Positions 17,445 to 27,039 of a DNA stretch of 64,000 bases are shown piece by piece. The stretch is taken from contig NZ_LMCW01000002.1 in NCBI RefSeq assembly GCF_001424945.1, forward strand, positions 79,141 through 143,140, given 5' to 3'. Source of the DNA: Rhizobium sp. Root1203 (GTDB lineage: Bacteria; Pseudomonadota; Alphaproteobacteria; Rhizobiales; Rhizobiaceae). Within the stretch, counting starts at the first letter, position 1. Each line of letters begins with the position of its first letter. Below the pieces are notes generated by a model. It was not told the origin of the DNA, searched no databases, and saw nothing but the letters and a program-made list of their open reading frames with translations. The position numbers were made by a program, and so were the translations under genes.

Positions 17445-18272
17445 ATGCCTGCTTTGGCGAACCCTCTTATCAAAACCCGCATTTTCCATGGCGTAGCGCT
17501 GACGCTGGTCGCGCTCGCTCTTGCGGGCTGCACCACGACAAAGGACCGGATGACCACCGGTTCGGTGCCGAAATTGACGAAACCCGTCGAGACGATGGAC
17601 GATCAGGAAGTTCGTGCCGCGACAGAGCGCGTGGGCCAGGCCTACGAGAAGAACCCGCGCGATCCGGTCAACGGCGTCAACTATGCCAATCTCCTGCGGA
17701 TGCAGAGCCGGGACGCCCAGGCACTTGCCGTGATGCAGCAGGTTGCGATCAGCAACCCGTCGGATAGAAACGTACTCGCCGCCTATGGCAAGGCACAAGC
17801 CGCGGCTGGCCAGTTGCAGCAGGCTCTCGATACCATCGGTCGCGCACAGACGCCGGATCGGCCGGACTGGAAGCTGATCTCCGCAGAGGGTGCGATTCTC
17901 GATCAGCTCGGCCGCTCTCCCGAGGCACGGCAGCGCTACCGCGATGCGCTCGACATCCAGCCGACCGAGCCGTCGATCCTGTCCAATCTCGGCATGTCCT
18001 ATGTACTGACGGGCGATTTGCGCACCGCGGAGACCTATTTGCGCCAGGCCGCCGCCCAGCCGTCGGCCGACAGCCGCGTCCGCCAGAACCTTGCGCTCGT
18101 TGTCGGTCTGCAGGGACACTTTCCCGAGGCGGAACAGATCGCGCGGCGGGAATTGTCGCAGCAGCAGGCGGACGCCAACGTCGCCTATCTGCGCTCGATG
18201 CTGTCGCAGCAGAATTCGTGGCAGAAGCTCGCGGCCAAGGACGCCGGCGGCGCCGCCAACAGCACGAACTGA
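17445..18272 (+). CDS. tadD: Tad pilus lipoprotein with TPR repeats (TadD-like)
   Basis: This 275-residue lipoprotein has a signal peptide with lipobox LAGC (C29) followed by TPR repeats over about 75-235. TadD is the outer-membrane pilotin that helps the secretin assemble. The ATG at 17445 follows AGGAAAG; an upstream GTG would spoil the signal peptide. It is on the opposite strand from the rest of the pilus assembly genes and is separated from tadC by a lysE-type gene. A TPR lipoprotein could have other roles; position next to tadBC makes TadD the best call. Confidence 0.82.
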   Translation: MPALANPLIKTRIFHGVALTLVALALAGCTTTKDRMTTGSVPKLTKPVETMDDQEVRAATERVGQAYEKNPRDPVNGVNYANLLRMQSRDAQALAVMQQVAISNPSDRNVLAAYGKAQAAAGQLQQALDTIGRAQTPDRPDWKLISAEGAILDQLGRSPEARQRYRDALDIQPTEPSILSNLGMSYVLTGDLRTAETYLRQAAAQPSADSRVRQNLALVVGLQGHFPEAEQIARRELSQQQADANVAYLRSMLSQQNSWQKLAAKDAGGAANSTN

Positions 18273-18276
18273 CCCT

Positions 18277-18909
18277 TCACCGGCCCGTCAGGCCCGATAC
18301 GACCAGCTGCAGGCCGAGCCCCGCCATGACGGTGCCGGCAGCACGGTCGATCCAAGTCTTCGCCGCAAGATAGATCCTGCGGGGGTGCCGGGACGAGAAG
18401 GCCAGCGCCACGATCGTATACCAGCCGGCTTCGACGAAAAACACACCGACCGGCAGGGCAACAACGAGCCCAAGCGGAATGGTCTTAGGCAGCAGCGCCG
18501 CAAAGATGCTGGCGTAGACGACAATGGTCTTCGGATTGCTGAGTTGCGTCAAAAGCGCGGTCGTAAAGCTCCGTCCGAGCGCGCGGCTGCCGATCGTCCG
18601 CTCGCCGACATCGAGTGGTTCCCTGGCACTGCGCCAGATCCTGAATGCGATATAGCCAAGATAACCGCCCCCGGCCACCTTGAGGGCGAGATAGAGCCAT
18701 TCGAACTGCGACAGCAAGGCAGTCAGCCCCGCGAGTGCCAATCCGCTGAACGCGACACCGCCGAGACCCATTCCGAGAGCCGCCGCGAGGCCATCGGCGC
18801 GCGAGCGCGATATGGCGATCCTGGAGACGACAACGAAGCTCGGCCCGGGGCTCATGGCTCCGATCGACAAGGCTGCAATGATGCTCAGAAATACGCCCAG
18901 TGAAGACAT
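18277..18909 (-). CDS. LysE/RhtB family amino-acid exporter
   Basis: This 210-residue inner-membrane protein has about six helices and the family signature GAMSPGPSFVVVSRIAI at about 17-33, then AALGMGLGG and LTQLSNPKTIVVYASIF. The family exports amino acids such as lysine, threonine or homoserine lactone; the substrate is not predictable. The ATG at 18909 gives a standard N-terminus, while an in-frame start 39 bp upstream does not. It lies between tadC and tadD on the tadC strand but has no evident link to the pilus. Confidence 0.88.
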   Translation of the reverse strand: MSSLGVFLSIIAALSIGAMSPGPSFVVVSRIAISRSRADGLAAALGMGLGGVAFSGLALAGLTALLSQFEWLYLALKVAGGGYLGYIAFRIWRSAREPLDVGERTIGSRALGRSFTTALLTQLSNPKTIVVYASIFAALLPKTIPLGLVVALPVGVFFVEAGWYTIVALAFSSRHPRRIYLAAKTWIDRAAGTVMAGLGLQLVVSGLTGR

Positions 18910-18941
18910 CAGTGGCCCCGCACGGTTCAGGAGATGGATGC

Positions 18942-18956
18942 GGAGCACTGTGCTCC
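18942..18956. repeat. Short perfect inverted repeat between tadC and lysE-type gene
   Basis: GGAGCAC (18942-18948) and GTGCTCC (18950-18956) are perfect arms around one base. No T-tract follows on either strand, so it is more likely an operator or structured leader of the lysE-type gene than a terminator. Confidence 0.35.
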
Positions 18957-19036
18957 ATGCTCCGTCGGTCGTCCACCCGCAAACGCAAGCCGTGCGACGT
19001 TTGAAAACGCCCTTGCGCCGAAATCGCCGGGAAGGC

Positions 19037-20020
19037 CTAGAATTTGTCGGAGACCTGGATACCGGCTGGTCCGAGAATGACCGCGACCAGAACCGGTAGG
19101 AAGAACAGGATCATCGGAACAGTGAGCTTGGGGGGCAGGGCGGCCGCCTTCTTCTCGGCTTCGTTCATGCGCTCGTCGCGCCCTTCCTGAGCCAGGACGC
19201 GCAGTGCTTGCGAGATTGGCGTCCCGTAGCGGTCGGCCTGGATCAGCGCCTGCACGACCGACTGAACGATCGGAATCTGTGTGCGCGTGCCGAGGTTCTC
19301 AAGCGCGACACGCCGATCCGGCAGGAAGGATAGTTCGGCCGTGGTCAGCACCATTTCCTCGGCGAGCGGCGGCGAGGCTTCGGCAAGTTCGTCCGACACG
19401 CGGCGCATCGCCGCTTCGATCGAGATCCCCGACTCGACGCAGATCAGCATCAGATCGAGCGCATCCGGCCAGGCCCGCTTGATCGAGTGCTGGCGCTTTC
19501 CCATGCGGTTGGAAATGAAGATGTTCGGAGCATAAAAGCCAGCATAGGCGACGAAGAGGGTCAGCAGGAAGCGGATCGGTGCTGGTTTGTCGACGAGGTG
19601 GTCGAGGCCGAAAACCCAGAAGATTGCCAATCCGAAGAAGGCGAAGGGCAGCAGGAAACGAGCCACCAGGAACATGTTCAACGCGTTCTCCGACCGATAC
19701 CCGGCCGCACGCAGCTTGTTCATGGTATTTTCATCGACCAGCGCTTGACGAAGATTGAACTTCTCGACGATCTGACGAACGGAACGGTTGTTCTGCGTGC
19801 GAAGCGATGTCTTGCCGCCCGAATCGGCGTTCATGCGGGCACGTTCGCGGGCGCGAATCTGCTCGCGTTCCGTCGACACGGCCTTCATGCGCTTGGCGAG
19901 GTCGCCGCGCTCGAAGAACGGCATGGCAAGAGTATAGAAACTCGCGAAGACAGCCAGCGCGACGAGCACCGCAATCAGCATGGAGGGATCGGTCAGTCTT
20001 GTCGCGAGATCGGATGACAC
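19037..20020 (-). CDS. tadC: Tad pilus inner-membrane platform protein TadC
   Basis: This 327-residue protein of the GspF/T2SSF family has a first helix at about 13-33, helices near 115-165, the conserved cytoplasmic T2SSF domain (PDALDLMLICVESGISIEAAMRRVSDEL) and a final helix around 300-320. With TadB it forms the platform on which the ATPase extrudes Flp pilin. The GTG start at 20020 has GGAGA at correct spacing. It is the last gene of the cpaBCDEF-tadBC run, 14 bp after tadB. Confidence 0.92.
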   Translation of the reverse strand: MSSDLATRLTDPSMLIAVLVALAVFASFYTLAMPFFERGDLAKRMKAVSTEREQIRARERARMNADSGGKTSLRTQNNRSVRQIVEKFNLRQALVDENTMNKLRAAGYRSENALNMFLVARFLLPFAFFGLAIFWVFGLDHLVDKPAPIRFLLTLFVAYAGFYAPNIFISNRMGKRQHSIKRAWPDALDLMLICVESGISIEAAMRRVSDELAEASPPLAEEMVLTTAELSFLPDRRVALENLGTRTQIPIVQSVVQALIQADRYGTPISQALRVLAQEGRDERMNEAEKKAAALPPKLTVPMILFFLPVLVAVILGPAGIQVSDKF

Positions 20021-20034
20021 CGCATTTTCTCCAG

Positions 20035-21042
20035 CTAGATGTCGAAAGAGACCATGTTGCGCATGACGTAGATGCCGATGGACATCCAGACTGCGGAAAT
20101 GCCCATGATGAGATGTCCCCGCGGATCGGTGAACAGGATCATCATGTATTCGGGAGACGTCAGGTAGACGAGCGTGGCGACGATGAACGGTAGCGCGCCG
20201 ATGATGACTGCCGATGCCTTTGCCTCCATCGACAGGGCCTTGACCTTCGCCTTCATCTTTTTGCGTTCACGAAGCACCTTTGCCAGATTGCCGATCGCTT
20301 CAGACAGGTTGCCGCCGGCTTGCGACTGGATGGCGATGACGATCGCAAAGAAGCTCACCTCCTGGAGCGGCATGTGGTTCGACATGCGCGCGCATGCATC
20401 GGGCACGCTGAGACCAACCTGCTGCGACTCGACTACCCTCCGGAATTCGCCCTTCACGGGCTCCTTGCCTTCGTTGGCGATCAGCCGGATCGCATCGTTG
20501 AGCGGCAGGCCGGACTTGATGGAACGGACGATGACGTCGAGCGCGTTGGGAAATTCATCGAGGAACTTGTTCTGGCGGCGCTTGATGAGAAAACCAAGCA
20601 CCCAGCGCGGCAGACCAAGGCCGGCGACCACCGGTACGCCGAGGATCACCATCAGCGAGGCGCCGGCCAGAAAGGCGACGAACATCAGCACAACGCCGAA
20701 AATGGCACTGAACATGTAGAACCGCGCAGGAGTGACGGCCAGGCCGGCCTGGGTCAGCCGTGATTTCAGCGTCAGTTTCTTCTTTGCGTTTTCCTGCTGC
20801 CGTTTTTCAAGGTCCTTGAGGTTGTCCTGCACCGACTTGCGGCGCTTCGACATTTCCTGCACCCGGTCGCGCGCAGCCTTGACGTTCGCCTTGTCAAGCT
20901 GTGCCGACGCGACCCGATTGACGCGGCTTGCGGCTTTCTTCTCGGTCTCGATCCTTGAGAACAGCAGACCATAGCAGACCGCCCCCGCCGCGACGGCGGC
21001 GAGAACGATGATGGCAAGGACTTTCGGATCGAAACCGAACAT
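20035..21042 (-). CDS. tadB: Tad pilus inner-membrane platform protein TadB
   Basis: This 335-residue T2SSF-domain protein has an N-terminal helix (LAIIVLAAVAAGAVCYGLLF) and a charged cytoplasmic coiled-coil-like segment at about 40-90 (RDRVQEMSKRRKSVQDNLKD). Two helices, the domain around FPNALDVIVRSIKSGLPLNDAI, and C-terminal helices follow. It is the partner of TadC. The ATG at 21042 is 4 bp after the cpaF stop; the longer frame overlaps cpaF. It is tightly packed in the pilus operon. Confidence 0.92.
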   Translation of the reverse strand: MFGFDPKVLAIIVLAAVAAGAVCYGLLFSRIETEKKAASRVNRVASAQLDKANVKAARDRVQEMSKRRKSVQDNLKDLEKRQQENAKKKLTLKSRLTQAGLAVTPARFYMFSAIFGVVLMFVAFLAGASLMVILGVPVVAGLGLPRWVLGFLIKRRQNKFLDEFPNALDVIVRSIKSGLPLNDAIRLIANEGKEPVKGEFRRVVESQQVGLSVPDACARMSNHMPLQEVSFFAIVIAIQSQAGGNLSEAIGNLAKVLRERKKMKAKVKALSMEAKASAVIIGALPFIVATLVYLTSPEYMMILFTDPRGHLIMGISAVWMSIGIYVMRNMVSFDI

Positions 21043-21046
21043 CTGT

Positions 21047-22516
21047 CTATTCCTTCGACTTCGCTTCCATTTCGTCGAGAGCGGCCGCAAGGCGCTTGTC
21101 CTCGTTGAAATAGCGCGCGCGATCCCAGAAATGCGGCTTTCCGATACCCGTCGATTTGTGGCGGCCGATCAGTCGTCCCGACGCATCCTCGCCTTCGATT
21201 TCGTAGCGCATAAGGTCCTGGGTGATGATCACGTCGCCTTCCATGCCGATTACCTCGGTGATCTGCGTGATGCGACGCGAGCCGTCGCGCAGGCGCGCCG
21301 CCTGGACAATGATATCGACCGAACCCGAAATGATCTCGCGCACCGTCTTTGCCGGCAGTGTGAAGCCGCCCATTGCGATCATCGACTCGATGCGGCTCAG
21401 GCACTCGCGCGGCGAATTCGAGTGGATCGTACCCATGGAGCCGTCGTGACCCGTGTTCATCGCCTGCAGCAGGTCGAAGACCTCGGGTCCGCGCACTTCA
21501 CCGACGATGATTCGTTCCGGACGCATGCGAAGGCAGTTCTTGACGAGGTCGCGCATGGTGATCTCGCCTTCGCCCTCGATGTTCGGAGGACGGGTTTCAA
21601 GGCGCACGACGTGCGGCTGCTGCAGCTGCAGTTCGGCGGTGTCCTCGCAGGTGATAACCCGCTCGTCCCTGTCGATATAGTTGGTAAGGCAGTTCAGCAG
21701 CGTCGTCTTGCCGGAGCCTGTACCGCCGGAGATGACGATGTTGCAGCGGACGCGGCCGATGATCTGGAGGAGCGTTGCTCCTTCCGGCGTGATTGCACCG
21801 AAGCGGACGAGCTGGTCGAGCGTGAGCTTGTCCTTCTTGAACTTGCGGATGGTTAGGGCCGGGCCGTCGATGGCGAGCGGCGGCGCGATGACGTTGACGC
21901 GCGAGCCGTCCGGAAGGCGTGCGTCGCAGATCGGGCTCGATTCGTCGACACGACGGCCGACCTGGCTGACGATGCGCTGGCAGATCGACAGCAGCTGGGA
22001 ATTGTCGCGGAAACGGACTTCTGATTCGATCGTCTTGCCGCCGACTTCGATGAAGGTACGGCCCGAGCCGTTGACCATGATGTCGGCGATGTCGTCGCGT
22101 GCAAGCAGCGGTTCCAGGGGACCGTAGCCCAGCACGTCGTTGCAGATGTCGTCCAGCAGCTCTTCCTGCTCGGAGATCGACATCGCGAAGTTCTTGATCG
22201 TGATGATGTCGTTGACGATGTCGCGGATTTCTTCGCGCGCGCTTTCCCCATCGAGCTTGGCAAGCTGCGAGAGGTCGATCGTGTCGATCAGCGCGGAAAA
22301 GACCTGCGCCTTGGTATCGTAGTACTCCTCGGTGCGGGCGGGGCGCTTGCGCTGCGGCGTCTGCATCGGCGGCGGCGGGACCTGATGGCGCGCCGGCTCG
22401 CGCTGCGGCTCGACCAGAACCGCAGGCGACGACGAGGAGCTCGGCGCAACAGGCTGAGGCGGCGCGATGGTACCGCCCGTCTTGCCAAAGCCCTCGTTTC
22501 CGCGTTTTCCGAACAT
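21047..22516 (-). CDS. cpaF: Tad pilus secretion ATPase CpaF/TadA
   Basis: This 489-residue hexameric VirB11/PilT-type ATPase drives both assembly and retraction of Tad pili. The first 65 residues are proline-rich and variable. Walker A is GGTGSGKTT with K270. A Walker B/Glu-box region ([20 protein letters not shown]) and a His box ([10 protein letters not shown]) follow. All expected nucleotide-binding motifs are intact. It lies 29 bp downstream of cpaE. Confidence 0.95.
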   Translation of the reverse strand: MFGKRGNEGFGKTGGTIAPPQPVAPSSSSSPAVLVEPQREPARHQVPPPPMQTPQRKRPARTEEYYDTKAQVFSALIDTIDLSQLAKLDGESAREEIRDIVNDIITIKNFAMSISEQEELLDDICNDVLGYGPLEPLLARDDIADIMVNGSGRTFIEVGGKTIESEVRFRDNSQLLSICQRIVSQVGRRVDESSPICDARLPDGSRVNVIAPPLAIDGPALTIRKFKKDKLTLDQLVRFGAITPEGATLLQIIGRVRCNIVISGGTGSGKTTLLNCLTNYIDRDERVITCEDTAELQLQQPHVVRLETRPPNIEGEGEITMRDLVKNCLRMRPERIIVGEVRGPEVFDLLQAMNTGHDGSMGTIHSNSPRECLSRIESMIAMGGFTLPAKTVREIISGSVDIIVQAARLRDGSRRITQITEVIGMEGDVIITQDLMRYEIEGEDASGRLIGRHKSTGIGKPHFWDRARYFNEDKRLAAALDEMEAKSKE

Positions 22517-22545
22517 GCCTTATTCCAATCCGCTCTTGGCCGGTG

Positions 22546-23823
22546 TCATTTACGCTTCAGCAGGCCGAGCAGACCGCTCTTTTTCGCCTTCTTGACGGCT
22601 ATGCGGCCCGTGACGATATGCGATAGCTGCGAGAAGGTCTCGGCGGTCGGCGATTTCGGATCCATCTCCGAGATCATGCGGCCGCTGTTGGCTGCTGTGC
22701 CGAACAGGTTGCTGTCGAACGGGATGATGGCGATCGGCTCGCTTTCCAGCGGCTCGCAAAAATCGGAGGGGCTGATTTCCGGCCGCTTGGGCATGCCGAC
22801 CTGATTGAGAATGAGATGCGGTGTCTTGTCGTTGGGCCGAATCTTGCGCAGCGCATCCATCATGTTCTTGGTGTTGCGCAGGTTTGCGAGATCGGGAGAC
22901 GCGCAGATGACGACTTCGTCGACGCTTGAAAGAACCGACCGCGTCCACTCCGACCACGCATGCGGGACGTCGAGGACGGTGACGGGCGCGCTGCGCTGCA
23001 GCACGTCGAGCACGGGCTGGAACGCCTGCCCCTCGAAATCGTAGGCTCGGTCGAGAAGCGAGGGTGCCGCGAGCAGCGAAAGATGCTCCGAGCATTTCGT
23101 CAGCAGGCGATCGAGAAACACCTCGTCCAGTCGCTCGGGCGCATAGACAGCCTCGGCGATGCCCTGGGTCGGGTCCTGATCGAAGTCGATGTTGGCCGTG
23201 CCGTAGGGCAGGTCGAGGTCTGCGAGAATTGTCTCCGTCGAAAACAGGCGCGAGATGCCGAAGGCGCAATTGTGGGCGATGGTCGAGGAGCCGACGCCGC
23301 CTTTTGCGCCGATGAAGGCGATGCTGCGGCCGAGCGGTTCCGAATCCGGATCGACGAAGATGGTCGCCATCGCCCCCATGATATCGGGCATGGCGACCGG
23401 CTGAACCATGTATTCGGAGATGCCGTTGCGCACCAGTTCGCGATAGAGCGCGATGTCGTTGTAGTAGCCGATGACGACGACCTTCGTCGATGGATCGCAG
23501 ACGCTCGCCAAAGGAGCCAGTTCGCTGAGCAGGCTGCTGCTGCTCGTCTTGGTCTCGAGTATGATCAGGTTCGGCGTCGGCGCGCTTGCGAACATGTTTG
23601 CGGCCGCCGCAATCCCGCCGCTGGTAATCCGCAGGCCGACCTTGGACATCCGCCGGTCGTTGCCGCAGCGTTCCATCACCCGCTGGAGCTCTTCGCTTTC
23701 GCAGAAGGCGTGCACGGAGATGCGCGGCAGCGGCCGCATGTTCTCGAGTTCCGCCATCCGCATCGCTTCCTCAGCGTGTCGGAGTTCGGTGGTGTTCTTG
23801 ATGTCGTATTCGACCGTACCCAT
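22546..23823 (-). CDS. cpaE: Pilus assembly ATPase-like localisation protein CpaE/TadZ
   Basis: This 425-residue protein has a receiver-like domain without the usual phospho-acceptor context (about 35-155), followed by a ParA/MinD-like ATPase domain with the deviant Walker A AKGGVGSS at 173-180. Family members place the Tad apparatus at the cell pole. The frame continues upstream into cpaD; the ATG at 23823 is the family-like start, 17 bp after the cpaD stop. Confidence 0.92.
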   Translation of the reverse strand: MGTVEYDIKNTTELRHAEEAMRMAELENMRPLPRISVHAFCESEELQRVMERCGNDRRMSKVGLRITSGGIAAAANMFASAPTPNLIILETKTSSSSLLSELAPLASVCDPSTKVVVIGYYNDIALYRELVRNGISEYMVQPVAMPDIMGAMATIFVDPDSEPLGRSIAFIGAKGGVGSSTIAHNCAFGISRLFSTETILADLDLPYGTANIDFDQDPTQGIAEAVYAPERLDEVFLDRLLTKCSEHLSLLAAPSLLDRAYDFEGQAFQPVLDVLQRSAPVTVLDVPHAWSEWTRSVLSSVDEVVICASPDLANLRNTKNMMDALRKIRPNDKTPHLILNQVGMPKRPEISPSDFCEPLESEPIAIIPFDSNLFGTAANSGRMISEMDPKSPTAETFSQLSHIVTGRIAVKKAKKSGLLGLLKRK

Positions 23824-23840
23824 CGTGAATCCTACCTTGG

Positions 23841-24608
23841 TCAGAAGTTGGCGCTGCCGCTGACTTCCTCGATCGTGCTTGTCCGCTCGCGATACTCCTT
23901 GATGGCGGCGTTTCGGCGCGCGGCATCGATCGGAGTCATGCCGCGCGGGGCAATCAGATCTTCGGGGTTGGCAATCTGCGCGGCGAGATTGTTCTGCGTC
24001 GCGCAACCGAAATTGTAGTAATTCTGATTGTTGAAGTCGTTGATCATATCCTTCGGCCACTGGCCGCATTGCGATGTCATCGCCGTCGTGCCGACGAAGG
24101 TCAGGCGGATCGGAGCTGCGTCGCCGAAGCTGTTGGCGGCATACGAGCTGTTGACGATCTTTGAGCTGGCAATGCCGCGTGCGGAGAGTTCGGCGCGGAC
24201 CTGGCCGCGCAGCTGGCGCGCGGCTGCAGAGTTGGGCGATCCCTCCGGTGTCAAGAGGTAGACCGGGCCGGTCGCCCTCGACCCGTAGTTCTGGGCGAAG
24301 CCGCGGATCATGTCGCGTTGCGCGGTATTGAGCCGACGATCGGTAGAGGCAATGGGGATATCGACCGATTGCTCGGCTTCGGCAACGACGATCGGGTGAC
24401 GCTGGCGATAGTCGTCCGGGATGCCCCCGGTCGTCAGGTCGTCTCGTGACGCACAGCCGGAGAGCACCGCTGCGGCCACTGCGGCGACGAACAGCATCGG
24501 CTTGGACAAGCGCGCCAGGCGGAGGCCCGTCGGGTGGGAGCTGGTCTTCTTGTGAGCCATCGGCTGCTGATCTCTATGTTGTGCCATTGCTGATCCCGCT
24601 TCGCTCAT
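23841..24608 (-). CDS. cpaD: Pilus assembly lipoprotein CpaD
   Basis: This CpaD-family outer-membrane lipoprotein helps the CpaC secretin. The lipobox is LSGC (C52 counted from the first ATG), followed by about 200 periplasmic residues with LNTAQRDMIRGFAQNYG and a late Cys-containing segment FGCATQNNLAAQIANPEDL. The ATG at 24608 overlaps the cpaC stop as ATGA, suggesting translational coupling. Starts at 24587 or 24560 would give a more ordinary signal-peptide length, so the exact N-terminus is uncertain. Confidence 0.9.
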   Translation of the reverse strand: MSEAGSAMAQHRDQQPMAHKKTSSHPTGLRLARLSKPMLFVAAVAAAVLSGCASRDDLTTGGIPDDYRQRHPIVVAEAEQSVDIPIASTDRRLNTAQRDMIRGFAQNYGSRATGPVYLLTPEGSPNSAAARQLRGQVRAELSARGIASSKIVNSSYAANSFGDAAPIRLTFVGTTAMTSQCGQWPKDMINDFNNQNYYNFGCATQNNLAAQIANPEDLIAPRGMTPIDAARRNAAIKEYRERTSTIEEVSGSANF

Positions 24609-26104
24609 TTGTAGATGAACCCGATTGAGCCGTGGAACTGGGTGTCCGCGATCGGCACTTGCCGGCCGCCGTAGACCTTGTTGACGCGGTTGAGCAGGAA
24701 CGCCGAGGCGTCGCCCTCAGGACTGAAATTGTCGTCAGGCCGGTTCAGCTGGTTGCGGGCCACCGGACGGACAAGGTAAGGCGTGGCGATGATCACCAGT
24801 TCGGTTTCGTCACGTTCCACCGTTCTCTGGCGGAACAGCGTGCCGAGCAGGGGGATCTTGTTCACGCCAGGGGTGCCGTTCGAGGTCTGCAGGACGTTGT
24901 CGCGGATCAGGCCGGCAAGCGCGATGGAGCCTCCGGACGGAAGCTCGACGGACGTTTCGGCCGAGCGACGCTGGTAGGTCGGTGTCGAACCGGAGACCGA
25001 AGGCGCCGGTTCCGACACGTTCGTCTTGATCTCGAGGCTGATGCGCCCGGAGGAGAGCACGACGGGCTTGAAGGCGAGATTGATGCCGTAGTTGTACGGA
25101 ACGATCGTGACGTTCCCGTCGTTGTCGGTCGTCGAGTACAGCACCTGACCGCCAGAATTGAATGTCGCCGCCTGGCCGGAAATGGCCGTCAGCGTCGGCT
25201 CGGCCAGCGTCTTCACCACCTTCGCCTGTTCGAGCGCACTCAGATAGGTCGATATATCGTACTTGCCGACGGAGCTCTTGAAGAGAGCCGCCAAGCCGCC
25301 GCCGATGGTCGCGGCCGCACTACTGGCGTTCGGCGCGCCTAGCTGTGCGACCGTCAGGCCCTTCGAGTTCGACACCAGATTGTCGAAGCCAAGCTGCTTC
25401 AGGATCTCGCGACGCACTTCTGCGATCGTGACCTTCAGCGTGACCTGATCCTCGCCCTCGATCTGCAACAGGTTGACGACCTGCGAGGTCTGTCGGCCCT
25501 CGGCAAAGAGCGCGACGTCGCCGCCGTTGGAGCTGGCCGTCTCCGTGCGTGTGGTCGCCTCGCCGCCTTTCAGGAAGACCTGCGCCAGGTCCGCAGCCTG
25601 GGCGGCATCCTGCGGCGTGCGGACATTGCCGGTCAAAACGATGTTGTCGGAGACGATCTCGACGTTGATGTTGGAATCGGGGATGAAGCGTCGAAGGGTT
25701 TTCTGCAACCCTGCGACGTCGCGCTCGATCGCGATGTCGAGGCTGACGATCTGCTGGCCGTCGGCTCCGAAGATGAAGATGTTCGTCTGTCCGACGGTCT
25801 TCCCGAAAAGATATATGCGCCGCGACGAGCGGGTGACCGCGTCGGCCATCGAGGGATCGGAGACGAGAATATCATGGGCGTCGACCGGAAGATCGATGAC
25901 GATCGCCTTCTTCAATCCCAGTTTCAAGCTCCGGTGCGCGCCCGGGCCGGCCTGGGTGATGTTGACCATGCCGTCGGATTCCGCGCGTGCGACGCCAGCG
26001 CCGATGGTCCCGTCAAGGAAGCCCGGTGCCATGCCCGTGACGCCGATCGCAAAGGACAGGCAGCCTGCCATCAGGGGCTTCATGCGCCGCTTTGAATTGC
26101 CCAT
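24605..26104 (-). CDS. cpaC: Tad pilus secretin CpaC/RcpA
   Basis: This 499-residue outer-membrane secretin has a signal peptide (to about residue 41), an N-terminal pilus-assembly domain (LGLKKAIVIDLPVDAHDILVS), a BON-like segment (NINVEIVSDNIVLTGNV) and a C-terminal secretin domain with VPYNYGINLAFKPVVL and ELPSGGSIALAGLI. It forms the ring through which the pilus exits. Two in-frame ATGs sit 6 bp apart; AAAGGA is properly spaced only for the second (26104). It is preceded by cpaB with an 11-bp gap. Confidence 0.94.
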   Translation of the reverse strand: MGNSKRRMKPLMAGCLSFAIGVTGMAPGFLDGTIGAGVARAESDGMVNITQAGPGAHRSLKLGLKKAIVIDLPVDAHDILVSDPSMADAVTRSSRRIYLFGKTVGQTNIFIFGADGQQIVSLDIAIERDVAGLQKTLRRFIPDSNINVEIVSDNIVLTGNVRTPQDAAQAADLAQVFLKGGEATTRTETASSNGGDVALFAEGRQTSQVVNLLQIEGEDQVTLKVTIAEVRREILKQLGFDNLVSNSKGLTVAQLGAPNASSAAATIGGGLAALFKSSVGKYDISTYLSALEQAKVVKTLAEPTLTAISGQAATFNSGGQVLYSTTDNDGNVTIVPYNYGINLAFKPVVLSSGRISLEIKTNVSEPAPSVSGSTPTYQRRSAETSVELPSGGSIALAGLIRDNVLQTSNGTPGVNKIPLLGTLFRQRTVERDETELVIIATPYLVRPVARNQLNRPDDNFSPEGDASAFLLNRVNKVYGGRQVPIADTQFHGSIGFIYK

Positions 26105-26115
26105 TTCCATTTCCT

Positions 26116-26928
26116 TTACTCGGCCTTCGCAGTGGTGGTGTCGCTGACGATGGAGCCGGACTTGATCACCTGAACGAGGGCGCTGCCGTTGTCGCCGCTG
26201 AGCAGGTAGTCAGCCGCGCTGGTATCCTGCTCGCGCGCGTCGGCGACCGAGCGCAACGCCAGCGAAAGGCGGTCTGCCATCTGCTGGGCGACTGCAAGCA
26301 CCTTCGTCTGGTCGGGGGTTAGTTCCAGCGTCGCCGTCGTGCCGACGACGGCCTTCGATCCGTCGTCCTTTTCCTGGATCTGCTGGTCGATCGCGAGGAC
26401 ACGCACATTGTTGAGCACCGTCTCGGTCAGATACTTGTCGCCGGTCTTGGCCTTGCGGACCATGATGAGGTCGACCCGGTCGTTAGGCAGGATAAAGCCG
26501 CCGGCGCCGGTAGAGACCGAGATCTCGGTGGCCACGGCCCGCTTTCCGGATGGAAGGAGCGAGGACAGGATACGGCTGTTGGAGTCGGCGATCTTTTCCG
26601 CGCGGATAGGCTCGCCTTCGAAAATCGGAAGGCGGACCACGGCACCCTGCATGTCCTTGACCGCGTCAGGCTTGTCAGTCTCCGTTATGAAACCCTGGAC
26701 GACGCCGCCCTGCGGCCAAGCCATCCAGTGCACGGCCTTGTCATCGAGCCTGGCGCCCACCGGCAGATTGGCGCTGGAGACGAGCACGTTGACCGAGGCT
26801 TCCTTCTCGACCACCGACTTCACCTGGGTGACGACCGTGCCGCGGCCGGCAAGGCTCATCGCCAGCACGCCGGCAAGGCCAGCCGCTACGACAGCCACTC
26901 CAAGTATCAAAAGGCGGGCGGGTTTCAT
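26116..26928 (-). CDS. cpaB: Flp pilus assembly protein CpaB/RcpC
   Basis: This 270-residue protein has an N-terminal membrane anchor (about 5-27) and a periplasmic SAF/CpaB domain (ANLPVGARLDDKAVHWMAWP, LPSGKRAVATEISVS, GGFILPNDRVDLIMVRK). It is thought to act at the secretin periplasmic ring. It is the first gene of the cpaBCDEF-tadBC run. The 111-bp space in front of it, up to cpaA, holds a CtrA-like site, so this run probably has its own promoter. Confidence 0.92.
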   Translation of the reverse strand: MKPARLLILGVAVVAAGLAGVLAMSLAGRGTVVTQVKSVVEKEASVNVLVSSANLPVGARLDDKAVHWMAWPQGGVVQGFITETDKPDAVKDMQGAVVRLPIFEGEPIRAEKIADSNSRILSSLLPSGKRAVATEISVSTGAGGFILPNDRVDLIMVRKAKTGDKYLTETVLNNVRVLAIDQQIQEKDDGSKAVVGTTATLELTPDQTKVLAVAQQMADRLSLALRSVADAREQDTSAADYLLSGDNGSALVQVIKSGSIVSDTTTAKAE

Positions 26929-27017
26929 CGGTCGTTCCCCGGAGATTCGAGATATTCGATCCGGAGAATGGACTGCAATTGGTGTAATTATAGTTAACGA
27001 AAACCTTCCATCTTAGG

Positions 27018-27033
27018 TTAATGGAAGTTTAAC
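27018..27033. promoter_or_regulatory. Candidate CtrA binding site upstream of cpaB
   Basis: TTAA-TGGAAGT-TTAAC matches the alphaproteobacterial CtrA full-site pattern TTAA-N7-TTAA(C) exactly and lies about 90 bp upstream of the cpaB start. CtrA controls pilus genes in Caulobacter; its action here is inferred. A further GTTAAC lies nearby, within 26993-26999. Confidence 0.5.
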
Positions 27034-27039
27034 TTGCCT

